Shown here: piece by piece, positions 16,757 through 24,953 of the stretch | How the letters are laid out: the number at the start of each line of letters is the position of its first letter | Position numbering within the stretch: the first letter of the stretch is position 1 | Origin: a bacterium | GTDB taxonomy: Bacteria; Elusimicrobiota; Elusimicrobia; Elusimicrobiales; UBA9959 | Length of the DNA stretch: 38,038 nucleotides | Assembly: GCA_021812825.1 (NCBI GenBank) | Contig: JAKAMO010000014.1 | Coordinates: forward strand, 1 to 38,038 | Direction of reading: 5' to 3' | Notes under the pieces: model-generated | The model's input: the letters and a program-made list of their open reading frames with translations, nothing else | The model's database searches: none | What the model was told of the DNA's origin: nothing | Made by a program: the position numbers and the translations under genes

Positions 16757-17633
16757 CTCGGCCCTTCCGGCCTGCCGCGGGGGCGCGCCGGCCCCGCAGC
16801 TGACCCTTATCCTCACCCGGCGCTGCCAGTCGGCGTGCCCCGAATGTCCCGTCGCGACCGGGCGGGCGGACATGCCCGCGGCGGTCCTGAAAAGCGCTAT
16901 AAAGCAGTATTGTTCCGCCGCCCTGGGGGGCGGCGCGGTCAAGTTTTTCGGCGGGGAGCCGCTGCTGCGCTTCGGGCTGGTGAGGACTGGCATAGGCATG
17001 CTGGAGGCGGCCGGCTACCGCGGCCGCGCGGAGGTGGGCACGAACGGCCTGCTGCTGGACGCGGCGAAGCTCCGGTATTTCTCGGCCCGGCCGTGGGTGC
17101 AGGTGAACATTAACTCCTCGGTGAGCGTCAGCCGCAGGTTCGCGGCCCTGCCCAACCTGATCTGGAACCTGCTGCTGCCCGAGCGCGACCCGCTTTCTTC
17201 GCTCGGGGTCCTGAAGCGCGTGATAGCCGCTTCGCGCGGACGACCGCCCAGGGTCAACGTCCTGCCGGCCTATTACCGGGAATGGACGCCGGCCGCCCTC
17301 GCCAAGCTCGCCAGGGCGCTGAGGCATATCAGGGAACTGGCCGATTCCGGGGCCGTTGTCATCGAGAACGCCTCGCGCGAAGGCCCGGTGCCGCTTTTCA
17401 ATCCCGGGACCACGGTGGACACTGACGGCAGGTGCTATCACTCCAACCTCGTCCTTGCCGCGAGGGACCCGGGCCAGGCCGCGCAGATGCTGGCCGGCGG
17501 GCTGGAGGCTCTGGGCGCCGGGAGCGGACGCCGTCCTGATTACTCCGGCATGGCGAAGAAGCTTTTCGGGGCCAAGGCCGTGGCCGGCGGGATGGCCGCG
17601 GACAGGCTGGCAGAGAGGATACTTCTTGGATAG
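16686..17633 (+). CDS. Radical SAM protein without SPASM domain
   Basis: This 315-residue protein has an Arg-rich N-terminus and a radical SAM core with Cys47, Cys51 and Cys54 (CQSACPEC) and 'KFFGGEPLL'. A later 'VDTDGRCYHS' resembles the start of a SPASM domain, but the rest of that cluster set is missing. It lies where hxsC might be expected, but its sequence does not look like HxsC, so no symbol is given. The only ATG in frame (16686) overlaps the Cys-rich gene by 71 bases and has a GAAGG site before it. Later starts would need a CTG codon. Confidence 0.83.
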   Translation: MTRGWAYSRRASRPKERNRRRASNSALPACRGGAPAPQLTLILTRRCQSACPECPVATGRADMPAAVLKSAIKQYCSAALGGGAVKFFGGEPLLRFGLVRTGIGMLEAAGYRGRAEVGTNGLLLDAAKLRYFSARPWVQVNINSSVSVSRRFAALPNLIWNLLLPERDPLSSLGVLKRVIAASRGRPPRVNVLPAYYREWTPAALAKLARALRHIRELADSGAVVIENASREGPVPLFNPGTTVDTDGRCYHSNLVLAARDPGQAAQMLAGGLEALGAGSGRRPDYSGMAKKLFGAKAVAGGMAADRLAERILLG

Positions 17634-17637
17634 AACT

Positions 17638-18765
17638 ATGACGGAAAGAACCGCCGCCCCGGAAAAGCGGAAATGGGTCAGGCTGACCAGGGCCTGCAAC
17701 AACCGCTGCCTTTTCTGTCTGGACGCGGACTCCATCTGCGGCGAACATCTGCCGCTCGGAGAGATAGAGGCCGACCTGAGGCGGGGCCGGGCGGAGGGCT
17801 GCCGCCGGGTGGTGCTGAGCGGCGGAGAGCCCACGATACACCCCAAATTCACGGCCATAGTGGCGAAGGCGAGGAAGCTCGGCTATACCCACGTGCAGGC
17901 CATCAGCAACGGGCGGATGTTCTGCTACGATGGCTTTCTGAAGCGCGCTGTGGCCGCCGGGCTCACCGAGATAACGTTCTCCGTGCACGGGGCCACCTCC
18001 GGGCAGCACGACGCGCTGGTCGGGGTCCCCGGCGCTTTCGCGCAGACCCTGCTGGCCATCGCCAACGCCAAGAAGGTGCCGGGCCTGATAGTCAGCAGCG
18101 ACATCGTGGTGAACAGGCTTAACGCCGACTCCGTCCGCGAGATAGTCGGCCTGCTGCACCGCCTCGGCGTGGACGAGTACGACCTGCTGAACCTGATACC
18201 TTTCGGCAGGGCGTGGGAGAACTGGAAGAAACTTTCCTATGACCCGGCTTCCAAGAGGAAGGTGCTGGAAAAGGTGTTCCGCTTCTCCGAATCCGTCAAC
18301 GCCCACGTCTGGACGAACCGCTTCCCCGCCGCAGTGCTGGAGGGCAACGAGCGGTATATACAGCACCCCGGCAAGCTGATGGACGAGGTGCGGGGGATGC
18401 GCCGGCCGCTGGAGGCCTTCCTGTACGCCGGAGAGGAGATGCACTGCAAGGGGGCGCGGTGCGCGTCCTGCGTGATGGCACAGTTCTGCTCGGACCTCGA
18501 GCTGCTGCGGGCGGAAGGTTCCCTTAAGACGGTCCCGGCGCCGGCCTGCCTGCCGGAGAAGCGGAGGGCCGTGAAAAAGATAACGCCAAGGGCCGGCCTG
18601 ATGAAGGTGGCCGAGTTCTTCATAGCGGAGAGGCTGACCGTGAAGGGTTCCGCCTGCCGACGCTGCCGGCTGGGCCCGGCCTGCCGCGGAGCCAGGATAT
18701 GGACCGTGATGGCCAGGGGTTTCTCGGCGTTGAAGCCGGTCCGTTCCGGGAGGTGCGTCGCATGA
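17638..18765 (+). CDS. Radical SAM protein with two C-terminal Cys-cluster motifs
   Basis: The 375-residue enzyme has Cys20, Cys24 and Cys27 (CNNRCLFC) and 'LSGGEPTIHP'. It carries the cluster's typical C-terminal C-x2-C-x5-C motif twice: 'CASCVMAQFC' near 280, and 'CRRCRLGPAC' near the end after an extra 70 residues. That suggests two auxiliary clusters or a duplicated tail. 'LIPFGRAWENWKKLS' is nearly shared with the gene at 24950-25837. The reading frame stays open upstream, but ATG 17638, 4 bases after the preceding stop, is the natural start. Its stop overlaps the next ATG. HxsC-like function is possible but unproven. Confidence 0.88.
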   Translation: MTERTAAPEKRKWVRLTRACNNRCLFCLDADSICGEHLPLGEIEADLRRGRAEGCRRVVLSGGEPTIHPKFTAIVAKARKLGYTHVQAISNGRMFCYDGFLKRAVAAGLTEITFSVHGATSGQHDALVGVPGAFAQTLLAIANAKKVPGLIVSSDIVVNRLNADSVREIVGLLHRLGVDEYDLLNLIPFGRAWENWKKLSYDPASKRKVLEKVFRFSESVNAHVWTNRFPAAVLEGNERYIQHPGKLMDEVRGMRRPLEAFLYAGEEMHCKGARCASCVMAQFCSDLELLRAEGSLKTVPAPACLPEKRRAVKKITPRAGLMKVAEFFIAERLTVKGSACRRCRLGPACRGARIWTVMARGFSALKPVRSGRCVA

Positions 18766-19748
18766 GCCGAACGGTACACGGCGCTGGAGCGAAGAAAGCC
18801 GCGGTGGAGCGGCTGGAGATACACGTTTCCTACACCTGCGAGAACAGCTGTCTGTTCTGCAGCGAGCGGAACAGGCTGCGCCGGTTCGGCTCGCTGGACC
18901 TGACGGGGTCGGAGATAGCAGGCATCCTGCGCGAGAAACGCAGGGCCGGCTTCTCCCACGTCACTTTCACCGGAGGAGAGCCGTCGTTGTGCGCCGCGCT
19001 GCCGGCCGCCCTCGGTGCGGCCAGGGCGCTTGGGTTCAGGACCAGCGTCACCACCAACGGCCTCGCCTTCGCCGATCCCGCTTTCGTCCGCCGTACCGCG
19101 CCGCTGCTGGACGAGGCCATGCTCTCCTGCCACGGACCTACGGCCAAGATACACGACGCGCTGACCGGCAGGAAGGGCAGCTTCGACGACGCCATGGCCG
19201 CGCTGGACAACCTGGGCAAGGCCGGCGGCGGCAGGCTGTTCCTGATGGTCAACACCGTGGCCGTCAAAAAGAACTTCAAGCTGGTCTCGGACATCCTGCG
19301 CCTGGTCTCCCGCTCTGGGTTCGTCCGGCATTACATGATCTCCAACCCGGCCCCGGAGGGCGGCGCCTGCGAGGACTACGCCTCGCTGGCTCCGGACCTC
19401 ACCGCCATAGGCCGGCGCATAGGGGACCTGCGGGAGCAGGCCGCGCTGTTCGGCGTGACGCTGCGCTTCTTCGGCGCGCCGGCCTGTTCGCTGAACGGTC
19501 ATTACGACCTTTCCAACGACCTCTACTACTCGCCGCGGCTGACCGTGGAGAGGGCGGCGCTCCCCGGCGGGCGCGCCGGCCTGAAGGAGACGGTCTCGCT
19601 GCGCCCGACGCGGCGGCGCGTCTATCTGAAGTCCTGCGGCCGCTGCGCGCTGCGGCGCTCCTGCGGAGGCATCTTCCGGAAGTATCTCGAGGCCTTCCCG
19701 GAGCAGGCCCCTTTCTTCCGTCCCATAACGGAGGTGAAGGCCGCATGA
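18762..19748 (+). CDS. Radical SAM protein with C-terminal auxiliary-cluster motif
   Basis: The 328-residue protein has Cys26, Cys30 and Cys33 (CENSCLFC), 'FTGGEPSL', 'TTNGLAF' and the C-terminal motif 'CGRCALRRSC' followed by GGIFRKYLEAF. A segment 'SNDLYYSPRL' followed by 'LKETV' is shared with the radical SAM gene at 20455-21474, so the two are close paralogues. I start it at 18762 because GGGAGG precedes that ATG and it overlaps the upstream stop as ATGA. Substrate unknown. Confidence 0.9.
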   Translation: MSRTVHGAGAKKAAVERLEIHVSYTCENSCLFCSERNRLRRFGSLDLTGSEIAGILREKRRAGFSHVTFTGGEPSLCAALPAALGAARALGFRTSVTTNGLAFADPAFVRRTAPLLDEAMLSCHGPTAKIHDALTGRKGSFDDAMAALDNLGKAGGGRLFLMVNTVAVKKNFKLVSDILRLVSRSGFVRHYMISNPAPEGGACEDYASLAPDLTAIGRRIGDLREQAALFGVTLRFFGAPACSLNGHYDLSNDLYYSPRLTVERAALPGGRAGLKETVSLRPTRRRVYLKSCGRCALRRSCGGIFRKYLEAFPEQAPFFRPITEVKAA

Positions 19749-20476
19749 ACGCCAGGAAGGAGGACAAGCTGCTGCTGGCGTTCCCGTTCGGCTGCGACAT
19801 CGACTGCGTCTTCTGCCAGCGGAACAGGCACCCGCACAAGACCTCCTTCACCTTCACCGAGGAGCGGTGGCGCGAGGTGCTGATACGCTTCCTCGCGCTG
19901 ATGCGGGTGCTCCGCCGGCGCGGAGTCAGGCGGCTCTGCCTCGGCGGCGACGAGCCCACGATGGCCCCCGCGTGGCTGCTGGAGTCCGTGGTCAGGATGG
20001 GAGTGAAGGAAGGCTTCGCCTATATAGAGCTGATGTCGAACGGCGTCAAGCTGCGCAGCCGCCGGCTGACGGCCGCGCTGGTCGCGGCCGGGGTCAACGC
20101 CTTCCTGCTGCCGGTCTACGGGCCGGACGCGGCCGTGCACGACGCCGTGACCAGGAAGAAAGGCAGCTACGCGGCCCTGCTGAAGGCCATAAAGAACATA
20201 AAGTCCTTTCCCGGCACTAGGATAGAGATGCACACGCTGCGCCTGAAGGCCAACCAGGGCAGGATAAAGGAGACCGTCTCCGGGATGATGGCGCTCGGGC
20301 TGAAATGCGCGGTCTGGGACCTCAAGGAGAACGAGACGGACACGCACGTGGACTACGCCGCGCTCAGGCCGGACGGGGCCAGGCCGCGGAAGCAGCGGGC
20401 CGTGGACAGCCGGGTGCGCGAGGACCGCGCGCCCAATTACGTGAAGTACAACATATGCACGGAGAGGACCTACTGA
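19745..20476 (+). CDS. Short radical SAM protein, variant GGDEP motif
   Basis: With 243 residues this is the smallest radical SAM protein of the train. Cluster ligands are Cys17, Cys21 and Cys24 (CDIDCVFC). The SAM-amine motif reads GGDEP, with an inserted Asp relative to GGEP. No C-terminal Cys cluster is present. 'PVYGPDAAVHDAVTRKKGSY' matches the 'G...HD..TG..GS' stretch seen in its neighbours. GGAGG precedes the ATG, which overlaps the previous stop (ATGA). It may be a minimal enzyme or a partner subunit of an adjacent radical SAM protein. Confidence 0.87.
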   Translation: MNARKEDKLLLAFPFGCDIDCVFCQRNRHPHKTSFTFTEERWREVLIRFLALMRVLRRRGVRRLCLGGDEPTMAPAWLLESVVRMGVKEGFAYIELMSNGVKLRSRRLTAALVAAGVNAFLLPVYGPDAAVHDAVTRKKGSYAALLKAIKNIKSFPGTRIEMHTLRLKANQGRIKETVSGMMALGLKCAVWDLKENETDTHVDYAALRPDGARPRKQRAVDSRVREDRAPNYVKYNICTERTY

Positions 20477-21474
20477 GCGCCCCCGGCGCCGCCGGGGAGC
20501 GGGCCGAGCTGCGGATCTCCAAGGTCTGCCGCCGCCGCTGCGTCTTCTGCTGCGAGGCGCGCAGCCTGCGCTCCGGCGGCGGCTTCATGCCGCTCGCGGA
20601 GGCCTGCTCGATAATGAAGAAGCTCCGGAGCGGCGGCGCCGGGCACCTGACGCTGCTGGGCGGGGAGCCCACCGTGCATCCGCAGTTCGGGCGCATACTG
20701 CGCATAGCCAAGCTGCTGGGCTACTCGGTGCAGGTCACCACCGACGGCACGGGACTGGCCGACCCCGCGGCGGCGGCACGGCTGCTGCCGGACATCGACG
20801 AACTCTGCCTCTCTGTGCACTGGAACGAAGAGGGACTGGCGCGCGCCGTCACGCGGATGCCGTCCGCCTTCTCCACGGTCGAAAAGGTCTTTTCGAACGT
20901 GGAACGCTTCGGGAAGCTCAAGCTGTTCATGTGCCACACCGTGGTCTGCTCCCTCAACTCCGGGAGAACGGCGGACATAGCGAAGTACGTCTTCTCCCGC
21001 GGCCGGCCGGGGGTCTACATGATGTCGCAGCTGATACCGTGGGGGAACGTGCGCTCCTCCTACGGGAGCCTGACCGTGAGGCTGCCGGACTTCGCGCGCG
21101 CCGTGCGTTCAGCCGCCGGGACCATACGCGCCAACGGCGCCCGCCTGGTCGTCTCCGGGGCCCCTTTCTGCGCGCTGGGCCCGCTGGCCCCTTTCTCCAA
21201 CGACCTGCTCTTCTCCCCGCGGCTCGTGCTGGAGCGCGGGCGCTCCTACCTGAAGGAGAACGTGCTCTCGGTTAAGAAGAGCGTGGTCCCGCCGCTGAAG
21301 CGGACGAGGACGGAGCGCTGCTCGGGCTGCGCGCTGGCGGACCGCTGCGCCGGGGTCTTCGGGGCCTACCTCGACAGGTTCGGCGACGGCGAACTGCGCC
21401 CCATCCCCGCGGCCGCCGCGGCCCGGATACTGCGCGCCCGGCCGGCCGCGGGAGAGGCGGTGGGACATGTCTGA
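20455..21474 (+). CDS. Radical SAM protein with C-terminal auxiliary-cluster motif
   Basis: The protein has 339 residues from ATG 20455. Cluster ligands are Cys25, Cys29 and Cys32 (CRRRCVFC), followed by 'LLGGEPTVHP' and the C-terminal 'CSGCALADRC' then AGVFGAYLDRFG. 'SNDLLFSPRL' and 'LKENV' pair it with the gene at 18762-19748. The start is uncertain: ATG 20455 overlaps the previous gene by 22 bases with a weak site, while a CTG at 20473 sits behind GGAGAGG and overlaps the stop of the previous gene. It directly precedes, and overlaps by 8 bases, the NifH-NifD-like fusion. Confidence 0.88.
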   Translation: MHGEDLLSAPGAAGERAELRISKVCRRRCVFCCEARSLRSGGGFMPLAEACSIMKKLRSGGAGHLTLLGGEPTVHPQFGRILRIAKLLGYSVQVTTDGTGLADPAAAARLLPDIDELCLSVHWNEEGLARAVTRMPSAFSTVEKVFSNVERFGKLKLFMCHTVVCSLNSGRTADIAKYVFSRGRPGVYMMSQLIPWGNVRSSYGSLTVRLPDFARAVRSAAGTIRANGARLVVSGAPFCALGPLAPFSNDLLFSPRLVLERGRSYLKENVLSVKKSVVPPLKRTRTERCSGCALADRCAGVFGAYLDRFGDGELRPIPAAAAARILRARPAAGEAVGHV

Positions 21475-23683
21475 GCGCATCGTCATCCTGGGCAAGGGCG
21501 GGATAGGCAAATCCACCATAGCAGCCAACCTCAGCGAGCTGTACGCCATGGAGGGCAAGCGGGTCCTGCACGTGGGCTGCGACCCGAAGAGCGATTCCGC
21601 GCTGCTGCTGACAGGCGGCGAGGGCATCCCGACCGTGGTGGAGGCGCTGCGCGGCGGCCGCCCGACGCTGGAGAAGCTGATCTACAGGACAGGCAGGGGC
21701 GTGGACTGCCTGGAGGCCGGCGGCCCCGCTCCGGGAGAGGGTTGCGCCGGCATGGGCCTGCTGAAGACCTTCGAGCTGCTGGAATCCGCCCGCGAGAAGG
21801 TGGCCGCCGACTACGACGCGGTGATCTTCGACGTGCTGGGCGACATAGTCTGCGGCGGCTTCGCCGTGCCGCTGAGAAAAGGCTTCGGGCGCAAGGTGCT
21901 GATAGTGGTCTCGGAAGACCTGATGTCACTCTACGCCGCCAACAACATAGCCCGCGCGATGACCGTGCACGCCGGCAGCGGCGCCGGCCTGATGGGGCTG
22001 GTGGCCAACGGCGCGGACGGCGGCCGCGGCGGCGCCGTGGACAAGTTCGCCGCGCTGATAAAGGCCGGCATACTGGCCCGCTGTCCTTTGGACCCGGCGG
22101 TCAGGGAGGCCGAAGCCGCCGGGGCCGCGGTGGTGCGCCTGGCCCCGCGCTCGCCTTTCGCCGCGGCGGTCAGGAGGATAAAGGCCGGCCTGGACGCTTC
22201 CGATGCCGCCGGCTCCCTGCCGCGGCCGGTGGACGGCAGGATACTGCTGCCGCTGCTCTCCGGCCGCGGGAAGAAGCCGCGCGTGCTTCCGGCCGCCCCG
22301 CCCGACGTGCCCGCTGCCTGCCACGCGCCGGAGGCCTGCGGGGCGTCCTTCAAGATCTCCTCGCCCGCCAGGCCGCCCTCGGGCGCCGGCGACGGCTGGC
22401 GCCGCTTCTTCTCGGACGCCGTCTTCTCCGGCACCGGGCTGGTACGCTACACCGGGCGGCAGGCTTTCCTGGCCCACGAGGACAGGGAATGCGCCTACAG
22501 CCAGGAGCGGCTGGAGGAGAGCGAGAAGGTCCCGTTCCTGCGCGGTCCCGCCAGCCTGCTGCCCGGCAGCGAGCTGCACCCGGAAGCCGGCTCCACCAGG
22601 AGCTCCAGCGCGCTGGGCACAGGGGAAGTGATACTCGGCAGCGGCGGCCGCATAAGGGATATCGCCGCGGACCTGGCCGGAGGAAGGCCGGATTATATCT
22701 TCATGACCAACGGCTGCGTACCTTACGCTATGGGCGAGGACGTGCGGAAGCTGGCCGGCGAGGCCGAGAAGGCCAGCGGCGTGCCGGTGGTGGTCAGCTC
22801 CACCTGCCTGGACGGCTGCTCCGTGCCCGGCGAGCTGCTGGGCTTCTTCCGCGCCTACGCCAGGCGGGACGGCCGGCGCCGCTTCCGGCTGCCCGCCAAC
22901 GCTGCCGTTCTGCTCGGCTACGGCGGGGCCGGCCTTAAGGAGCTGGACGGCATACTCTCTTCCGCCGGCGTAAAGGCGTTCTGGCTGCTGCCGGAATACG
23001 ACGGGGAGTCCCTCGAGGCCCTGCGGTCGGCCGGCAGCGCCCTGCTCAGCGATTCTTTCATCTACGACAGGCTGGAGGCCGCTTTCAGCGGGCGCTGGAA
23101 GAAGCGTCTCAGGCGCCCGCCCTCGCCCTACGGATTTTCCGCCACGGCCGCCTGGCTGCTCGAGGCGGCCGCGCTGGCCGGCCGCTCCAAGGCGGCGGCC
23201 GGTACCGTTCGGGCGGCGATGGCCGCCAGCGCTGGGGAATGGAAGGCGCTGAAGGCGCGCGCGGCCGGCAAGAGGATAGCTTTCGTCGCCGGCGAGGCGG
23301 ACCTGGAGCGGATATTCACGCCGGCCCGCTCCGCCGGGGTGCCGCCGGCCGCCTTCCTGGCGGAGGCCGGCTTCGGCCTGGAGCTGCTGGTATACGCCCC
23401 GGAGAAGAAGGCCCTGAAGAGGTTCTCCGGCCCGCTGTCCGCCTTCAATATGAGAACGGCGGCGTTCTCCGGAGAGGCCGAGCTGCGCCGAAGGCTGGCT
23501 TCCCCGGCGATCTCCGCGGTCTGGAGCGATTTCTCCTGCGACTACCGGGTCTCCGACGCCGGCAAGGCGCAGGTCTCGCTGGACATGTTCAGGCCCGGCT
23601 TCGCCGGGGCCTGCAGGACGCTGGAGACCATCCTGGCCGTCTGCGGGTCGGATTTCGCTAGCTATGGCAGAAAAGAGAACTGA
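21467..23683 (+). CDS. Fused NifH-like reductase and NifD-like component (nitrogenase paralogue)
   Basis: The 738-residue protein joins two nitrogenase-type subunits. Residues 1 to about 245 are a NifH/BchL/CfbC-type ATPase: P-loop 'GKGGIGKST' (9-17), 'GCDPKSDS' (37-44), and both ligands of the subunit-bridging 4Fe-4S cluster, Cys93 in 'GCAGMG' and Cys129 in 'DVLGDIVCGGFA'. After a linker, about 310-738 resembles NifD/component-1 chains, with 'ECAYSQ' (Cys342), 'TGEVILGSG', 'NGCVPYAMGEDV' (Cys417) and 'STCLDGC' (Cys447, Cys451). The HGPxGC segment of true NifD is absent. Known relatives reduce dinitrogen or tetrapyrroles at low potential with ATP. No nifB/E/N occur here, so nitrogen fixation is unlikely. 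Good GGGAGAGG site. Confidence 0.9.
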   Translation: MSERIVILGKGGIGKSTIAANLSELYAMEGKRVLHVGCDPKSDSALLLTGGEGIPTVVEALRGGRPTLEKLIYRTGRGVDCLEAGGPAPGEGCAGMGLLKTFELLESAREKVAADYDAVIFDVLGDIVCGGFAVPLRKGFGRKVLIVVSEDLMSLYAANNIARAMTVHAGSGAGLMGLVANGADGGRGGAVDKFAALIKAGILARCPLDPAVREAEAAGAAVVRLAPRSPFAAAVRRIKAGLDASDAAGSLPRPVDGRILLPLLSGRGKKPRVLPAAPPDVPAACHAPEACGASFKISSPARPPSGAGDGWRRFFSDAVFSGTGLVRYTGRQAFLAHEDRECAYSQERLEESEKVPFLRGPASLLPGSELHPEAGSTRSSSALGTGEVILGSGGRIRDIAADLAGGRPDYIFMTNGCVPYAMGEDVRKLAGEAEKASGVPVVVSSTCLDGCSVPGELLGFFRAYARRDGRRRFRLPANAAVLLGYGGAGLKELDGILSSAGVKAFWLLPEYDGESLEALRSAGSALLSDSFIYDRLEAAFSGRWKKRLRRPPSPYGFSATAAWLLEAAALAGRSKAAAGTVRAAMAASAGEWKALKARAAGKRIAFVAGEADLERIFTPARSAGVPPAAFLAEAGFGLELLVYAPEKKALKRFSGPLSAFNMRTAAFSGEAELRRRLASPAISAVWSDFSCDYRVSDAGKAQVSLDMFRPGFAGACRTLETILAVCGSDFASYGRKEN

Positions 23684-24953
23684 TACCCCGGACAGGGGAG
23701 AGAGCTGCACGCCGTCCTTCCTGACGGGTCTGTACCTCGCCGTCAACGCCGTCTCGGACGCCTACGCGGTGGTGGACGGCACGGACTGCGTGACGCGCAA
23801 GGCCGAGTGCGTGCACGGCTCCCACGACCTGTTCTCCACGCTGCTGGACTGCCGCGGCGACAGCCGCGTGCTGCATACCGGTTCCCACGCCGGGGAGATA
23901 ATAGCCGGCGACAGCTCCGGCGCCGAGGCCCGCGCCGACGCGCTGTGCGGCCGCGCGGGCGTGGTGCTGCTCTCCTCGCTGCCGGTCATGACGCTCACCG
24001 GGAGGGATTACGGGAAGCTGGCCGCCTCGCTGACGGGGCGGCGCGGCACCAGGGTGGTGAGCGCCTCGGCCAACGCGCTGGACTTCGACTACCTGGACGG
24101 CTACGCGCTGGCGCTGGAAAGGATGGCCGCGGACATGCCGCTGAAGAAGGGCGCCGGCCGGCGCGGCAAGGTCGCCGTAGTGGGGCATTTCATGGACCGC
24201 AACGAGGGCGACCAGACCGGCAACCTCGCGGAGCTGCGCCGCATGCTGGCGCTGGCCGGGCTGGACCTGGTCTGCGCCTGGCCCGGAGGGAGCGATTACG
24301 CCTCCCTGAAGGAAGCGGAGCAGGCCGGCCTGATCATCTCCCTGCCTTACGCGCGCGGCGCGGCCGCGACGCTGGCCCGCAGGACCGGCGCCAGGCTGCT
24401 GGAGCTGGAGCTGCCGCTGGGGCTGGCCGCCTCGGCGGCCTGGCTGAAAGCCGCCGCCGGCGCCGCCGGAATCTCCGCCGTGAAAGCGGACGCGATCATA
24501 GCCGAGGAGCTCTCCGGGGCCCATTCGCTGGCCCGCACCGCGGTGGGCGGCGCGCTGGCCGGGAAAAGGCTCTGCTTCACCGGCGACCCGTACCTGGGAA
24601 AGGCGGTCTGCGCCTTCGCGGCCGAGCTGGGCATGGGCGTGGCCGGAGTGTTCCTGACCTGCTCCGGAGGCAAATGGGCCTCGGCCGAGGCGGCTTTCCC
24701 GGGGAGACCGGTGCTGAGGGATTTCCCCGTGCTCGCCTACGGGCGGGCCATAGAGGAGCTTTTCTCCGGCGGGCGCTGCGACCTGCTGGTATCCAGCAGC
24801 GTAGGCCGGCGCTCGGCCCTGCTGGGGCTGCCCGGCATGGACCTGGGTTTCCCGTCCTACAGGTACCACGCGCTGCGGCCGGAGCCTTTCCTGGGCTTCT
24901 CCGGAGCCGTGAACCTGGTGCAGCGGATGTTCAACGCGGCGAGGAGCGCATGA
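23664..24953 (+). CDS. NifK-like component-1 subunit (nitrogenase paralogue)
   Basis: The 429-residue protein resembles the second component-1 chain. An N-terminal Cys set (Cys15, Cys42, Cys49, Cys63, with 'VVDGTDC' and 'HGSHDLFSTLLDC') could hold a P-cluster-like or simple Fe-S cluster. Rossmann-like domains follow ('KVAVVGHFMDRNEGD', 'LCFTGDPYLGKAV'), and the end 'LGFPSYRYH' then 'FLGFSGAVNLVQRMFN' is characteristic of the superfamily. It overlaps the NifH-NifD fusion by 20 bases, so the two are translated together and probably form the catalytic heterotetramer. The substrate is not evident from sequence; tetrapyrrole reduction, as in CfbCD or DPOR, is the leading analogy. Confidence 0.83.
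   Translation: MAEKRTDTPDRGESCTPSFLTGLYLAVNAVSDAYAVVDGTDCVTRKAECVHGSHDLFSTLLDCRGDSRVLHTGSHAGEIIAGDSSGAEARADALCGRAGVVLLSSLPVMTLTGRDYGKLAASLTGRRGTRVVSASANALDFDYLDGYALALERMAADMPLKKGAGRRGKVAVVGHFMDRNEGDQTGNLAELRRMLALAGLDLVCAWPGGSDYASLKEAEQAGLIISLPYARGAAATLARRTGARLLELELPLGLAASAAWLKAAAGAAGISAVKADAIIAEELSGAHSLARTAVGGALAGKRLCFTGDPYLGKAVCAFAAELGMGVAGVFLTCSGGKWASAEAAFPGRPVLRDFPVLAYGRAIEELFSGGRCDLLVSSSVGRRSALLGLPGMDLGFPSYRYHALRPEPFLGFSGAVNLVQRMFNAARSA

Noticed and set aside
16686..17633. Naming this gene hxsC because of its place after hxsA
   Set aside because: The sequence around its Cys and GGEP motifs does not resemble HxsC; the gene at 17638 is no worse a candidate, so neither is named.
21467..24953. 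Genuine nitrogen fixation (nifHDK)
   Set aside because: HGPxGC and cofactor-binding signatures are missing, H and D are fused, and no nifB, nifE or nifN is nearby.
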